Assembly (NCBI GenBank): GCA_046757465.1
Contig: JBHHYH010000064.1
Coordinates: forward strand, 1 to 16,834
Reading direction: 5' to 3'
Length of the DNA stretch: 16,834 nt
Origin: Scalindua_A sp046757465
GTDB taxonomy: Bacteria; Planctomycetota; Brocadiia; Brocadiales; Scalinduaceae
Shown: positions 15,493 to 16,834 of the stretch, in pieces
Numbering within the stretch: the first letter of the stretch is position 1
Layout: every line of letters begins with the position of its first letter
Program-made: the position numbers and the translations under genes
Notes under the pieces: generated by a model
Told to the model about the DNA's origin: nothing
Database searches by the model: none
The model's input: the letters and a program-made list of their open reading frames with translations, nothing else

Positions 15493-15768
15493 ATGATTAA
15501 GTCCTTCGCGGATAAGCATACGCGTGACCTCTTCATTACAGGAAAATCAAGGAGGATGCATCCCAATTTAGCGAGAAAGGCTATTCGTCGTTTAGAATAC
15601 ATAGACCTCGCTATTTATCTCTCTGACTTGAAGGTACCACCGAGTAATCGGTTACATGCCCTCAGCGGTGACCGAAAAGGACAATATTCTATAAGCATAA
15701 ATGAACAATGGCATATTTGTTTTCAGTTTGAAAATGGTAATGCGTACGATGTTGAAATAACTGACTAG
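15493..15768 (+). CDS. higB: HigB-family (RelE-like) toxin, probably disarmed
   Basis: HigB toxins are ribosome-dependent mRNA endonucleases neutralised by HigA. The 91-residue frame opens MIKSFADKHTRDLFITGKSR and has the core VPPSNRLHALSGDRKGQYSI then SINEQWHICF and AYDVEITD. Compared with the usual family pattern from memory (LKGD, SIRIN, QWRI, VEIxDYH), Lys is Ser58, one Arg is Ser69, the Arg after Trp is His74, and the terminal Tyr-His is missing. The TAG stop is followed in frame by CAT TAA (15769-15774), so a change of a Tyr codon to TAG explains the short end. His55 remains. I infer loss or weakening of toxicity. The toxin lies first, before higA, as is standard. Confidence 0.88.
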   Translation: MIKSFADKHTRDLFITGKSRRMHPNLARKAIRRLEYIDLAIYLSDLKVPPSNRLHALSGDRKGQYSISINEQWHICFQFENGNAYDVEITD

Positions 15769-15786
15769 CATTAAGAGGAGATCTGA

Positions 15787-16101
15787 ATGAACATTCCAAA
15801 TACTGGAAAACGGAAAAGACGGCCCATACATCCTGGTGAGATGCTGCGAGAAGACTTTATGCCTGACTACAACCTGAACGTATCGTCTCTTGCGGAGGCC
15901 TTGGGTGTTTCACGGCAGACGATTAATGAAGTATTGCGTGAGCGTAGGGCTGTAAGTCCAGCAATGGCTTTGAGGCTGTCTCGTTTTTTTGGGAATAGCC
16001 CAGAGTTTTGGCTAAACGCTCAACAGACTGTGGATTTATGGCAAGCAGAGCGAGCCCATTTAAAAGAGTTATCCAATATATATCCACTGGCAAAGGATTA
16101 A
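15787..16101 (+). CDS. higA: HigA-family antitoxin, XRE helix-turn-helix
   Basis: This 104-residue protein binds HigB and represses the module's promoter. It has RRPIHPGEMLREDFMP (11-26), the characteristic HigA opening, then a helix-turn-helix at about 32-53 (VSSLAEALGVSRQTINEVLR) and the family tail AMALRLSRFFGNSPEFWLNA (59-78). It looks intact and of normal length. GAGGAG sits 6 bases before the ATG, a strong ribosome site that the toxin gene lacks, so more antitoxin than toxin would be made. The spacing from higB is 18 bases. Confidence 0.95.
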   Translation: MNIPNTGKRKRRPIHPGEMLREDFMPDYNLNVSSLAEALGVSRQTINEVLRERRAVSPAMALRLSRFFGNSPEFWLNAQQTVDLWQAERAHLKELSNIYPLAKD

Positions 16102-16266
16102 GAGACTTAAGTATAGTGAGCTAAGCAAACTAAGTCCAGATTAGACATGATCAAAATATAGGCCTGATAGATTGAATCATTTGGTCAAACATCTGATTGA
16201 AAATCAGACATAGTAAGGTATGGTGTCCTCCGATTTTTTTGTCCCGAGGGCACTCAAAATAGAAGA

Positions 16267-16536
16267 GGAATTGTTACCGGCGGTACCGGTATAGGCAATG
16301 GAATTTTAGCAAATAAAGTAAAGGGTATAAGGGCTGGAGTGGTTTATGATGAATACAGCGCAAAAAAGTCGAGAGAACACAATGATGCAAATGTGATGAC
16401 TTTGGGTGCTAGAGTACTGACTGTTGATAAGGCAAAAAAAGTGGTAAAGCTCTGGCTTAATACGCCTTTTAGTAATGAAGAGAGGCATAAAAGAAGAATT
16501 GGAAAAATTAAGAAACTAGAAAGTGACAATTTCTAA
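16267..16536 (+). pseudogene. N-terminally truncated RpiB-like (ribose-5-phosphate isomerase B) remnant
   Basis: The frame matches the C-terminal half of RpiB/LacAB isomerases: GIVTGGTGIGNGILANKVKG, then IRAGVVYDEYSAKKSREHND and ANVMTLGARVLTVDKAKKVV, with the family tail LNTPFSNEERHKRRIGKI. RpiB interconverts ribose 5-phosphate and ribulose 5-phosphate. About 60 N-terminal residues, including the opening D.aG strand and substrate-binding Asp-His, are absent. The cysteine of the usual CGTGIG active-site loop is Gly, and NGIL replaces the usual M-IA. Only a GTG at 16339 could start translation within the frame. I infer a decayed gene; the missing half is not in the upstream DNA. Confidence 0.8.
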
Positions 16537-16554
16537 ATTTCTTTAGCACGAAAA

Positions 16555-16712
16555 TAAGCTTAGGATTCCCGCTAGGGCGGACGAGGACATTCGCCACAGC
16601 GAATCTGCCATAGGCACGACCCTCCCCGAATGCCTGCCCGACTAAGTGCGTTCAGGCGGGCGAGGTAGCCTTGCTCTCGCAAGGAAACCAGGATCAAATT
16701 ATTATTGATACT
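16555..16712. repeat. Dispersed GC-rich hairpin repeat, copy 2
   Basis: The block contains an attcgc...gcgaat hairpin (about 16589-16604), then gcctgcccgac and ggcgggcgagg arms, then gccttgctctcgcaaggaa and an AT-rich end. The order and wording of the second half match 2238-2325. It follows the rpiB remnant directly. Confidence 0.65.
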
Positions 16713-16771
16713 ACAAAAGTGGCATGAAGATTTAATTTGAAAGCGAATTGGAAAGAAATTGTCCAATAAAA

Positions 16772-16834
16772 ATGGATATGAGGTTATGCACAATGGCTCA
16801 GTATCAATTTTTTGATCAAAAAAAAAGAATGTAT
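16772..16834 (+). CDS. Partial open frame leaving the window
   Basis: An ATG at 16772 (or the in-frame ATGs at 16778 and 16793) starts a frame that stays open to the end of the window, reading MDMRLCTMAQYQFFDQKKRM. TGAGG lies about 10 bases before ATG 16793. It is too short to identify, and it may be a gene start or chance. Confidence 0.25.
   Translation, partial: MDMRLCTMAQYQFFDQKKRMY

Noticed and set aside
1..16834. CRISPR array, tRNA, rRNA or phage genes
   Set aside because: No regularly spaced direct repeats, no cloverleaf-like or rRNA-like sequence and no phage protein families were recognised; the repeats present are palindromic and irregularly spaced.

Overview
The window is a bacterial chromosome segment, AT-rich overall, dominated by a complete nine-gene V-type (V/A) ATPase cluster on the + strand at about 3.9-13.9 kb. 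My best guess at the source is a planctomycete of the anammox group (Brocadiales). This rests on general sequence style, the density of GC-rich palindromic repeats, and the mix of a V-ATPase, MurQ and HigBA. It is low-confidence inference, because no marker gene in the window settles the taxonomy.

Layout. 1-720: a small minus-strand gene that looks like the first partner of a toxin-antitoxin-type pair, followed by a cut-off remnant of its ATGA-overlapping partner that runs into repeat sequence. 810-1715 (minus): murQ, an N-acetylmuramic acid 6-phosphate etherase. 1716-2498: gene-free DNA holding a 133-bp inverted-repeat (MITE-like) element and GC-rich hairpin repeats. 2499-3920: an FAD-dependent oxidoreductase resembling the geranylgeranyl reductase group; its end overlaps the first ATPase gene by 38 bases. 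3883-13892: V-ATPase genes in the order H/G, I, K, E, C, F, A, B, D, the same order I recall for Thermus-type bacterial V-ATPases. Genes within the blocks H-I, C-F and B-D overlap or nearly touch. The gaps after K, E and A are filled with different palindromic repeats; the gap after F shows no comparable palindrome. 13935-14360 (minus): a DksA/TraR-type zinc-finger regulator, convergent with the ATPase cluster. 14361-16834: a gene-poor zone with a truncated Tat-targeted iron-sulphur protein, a higBA module, an N-terminally truncated rpiB remnant, another dispersed repeat, and the start of an open frame that leaves the window.

How the genes work together. Subunits A and B form the catalytic head, D and F the rotor axle, C the socket on the c-ring, E and H/G the peripheral stalks, and K and I the membrane ion path. 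K keeps all five residues that bind Na+ in the Enterococcus hirae K-ring, so this enzyme may be Na+-coupled. The translationally linked FAD reductase suggests a membrane or lipid-related partner gene in the same transcript.

The most notable observations are: (1) a HigB toxin that appears disarmed, with its last Tyr-His pair removed by a nonsense codon while the old CAT TAA remains in frame behind it, plus substitutions at other catalytic positions; (2) the complete Na+ ligand set in the c-subunit; (3) a family of about 80-bp hairpin repeats occurring in at least two full copies, plus related arms; (4) the broken small two-gene module at the left edge. I see no phage, CRISPR array, rRNA or tRNA, and I cannot claim a clearly new system.
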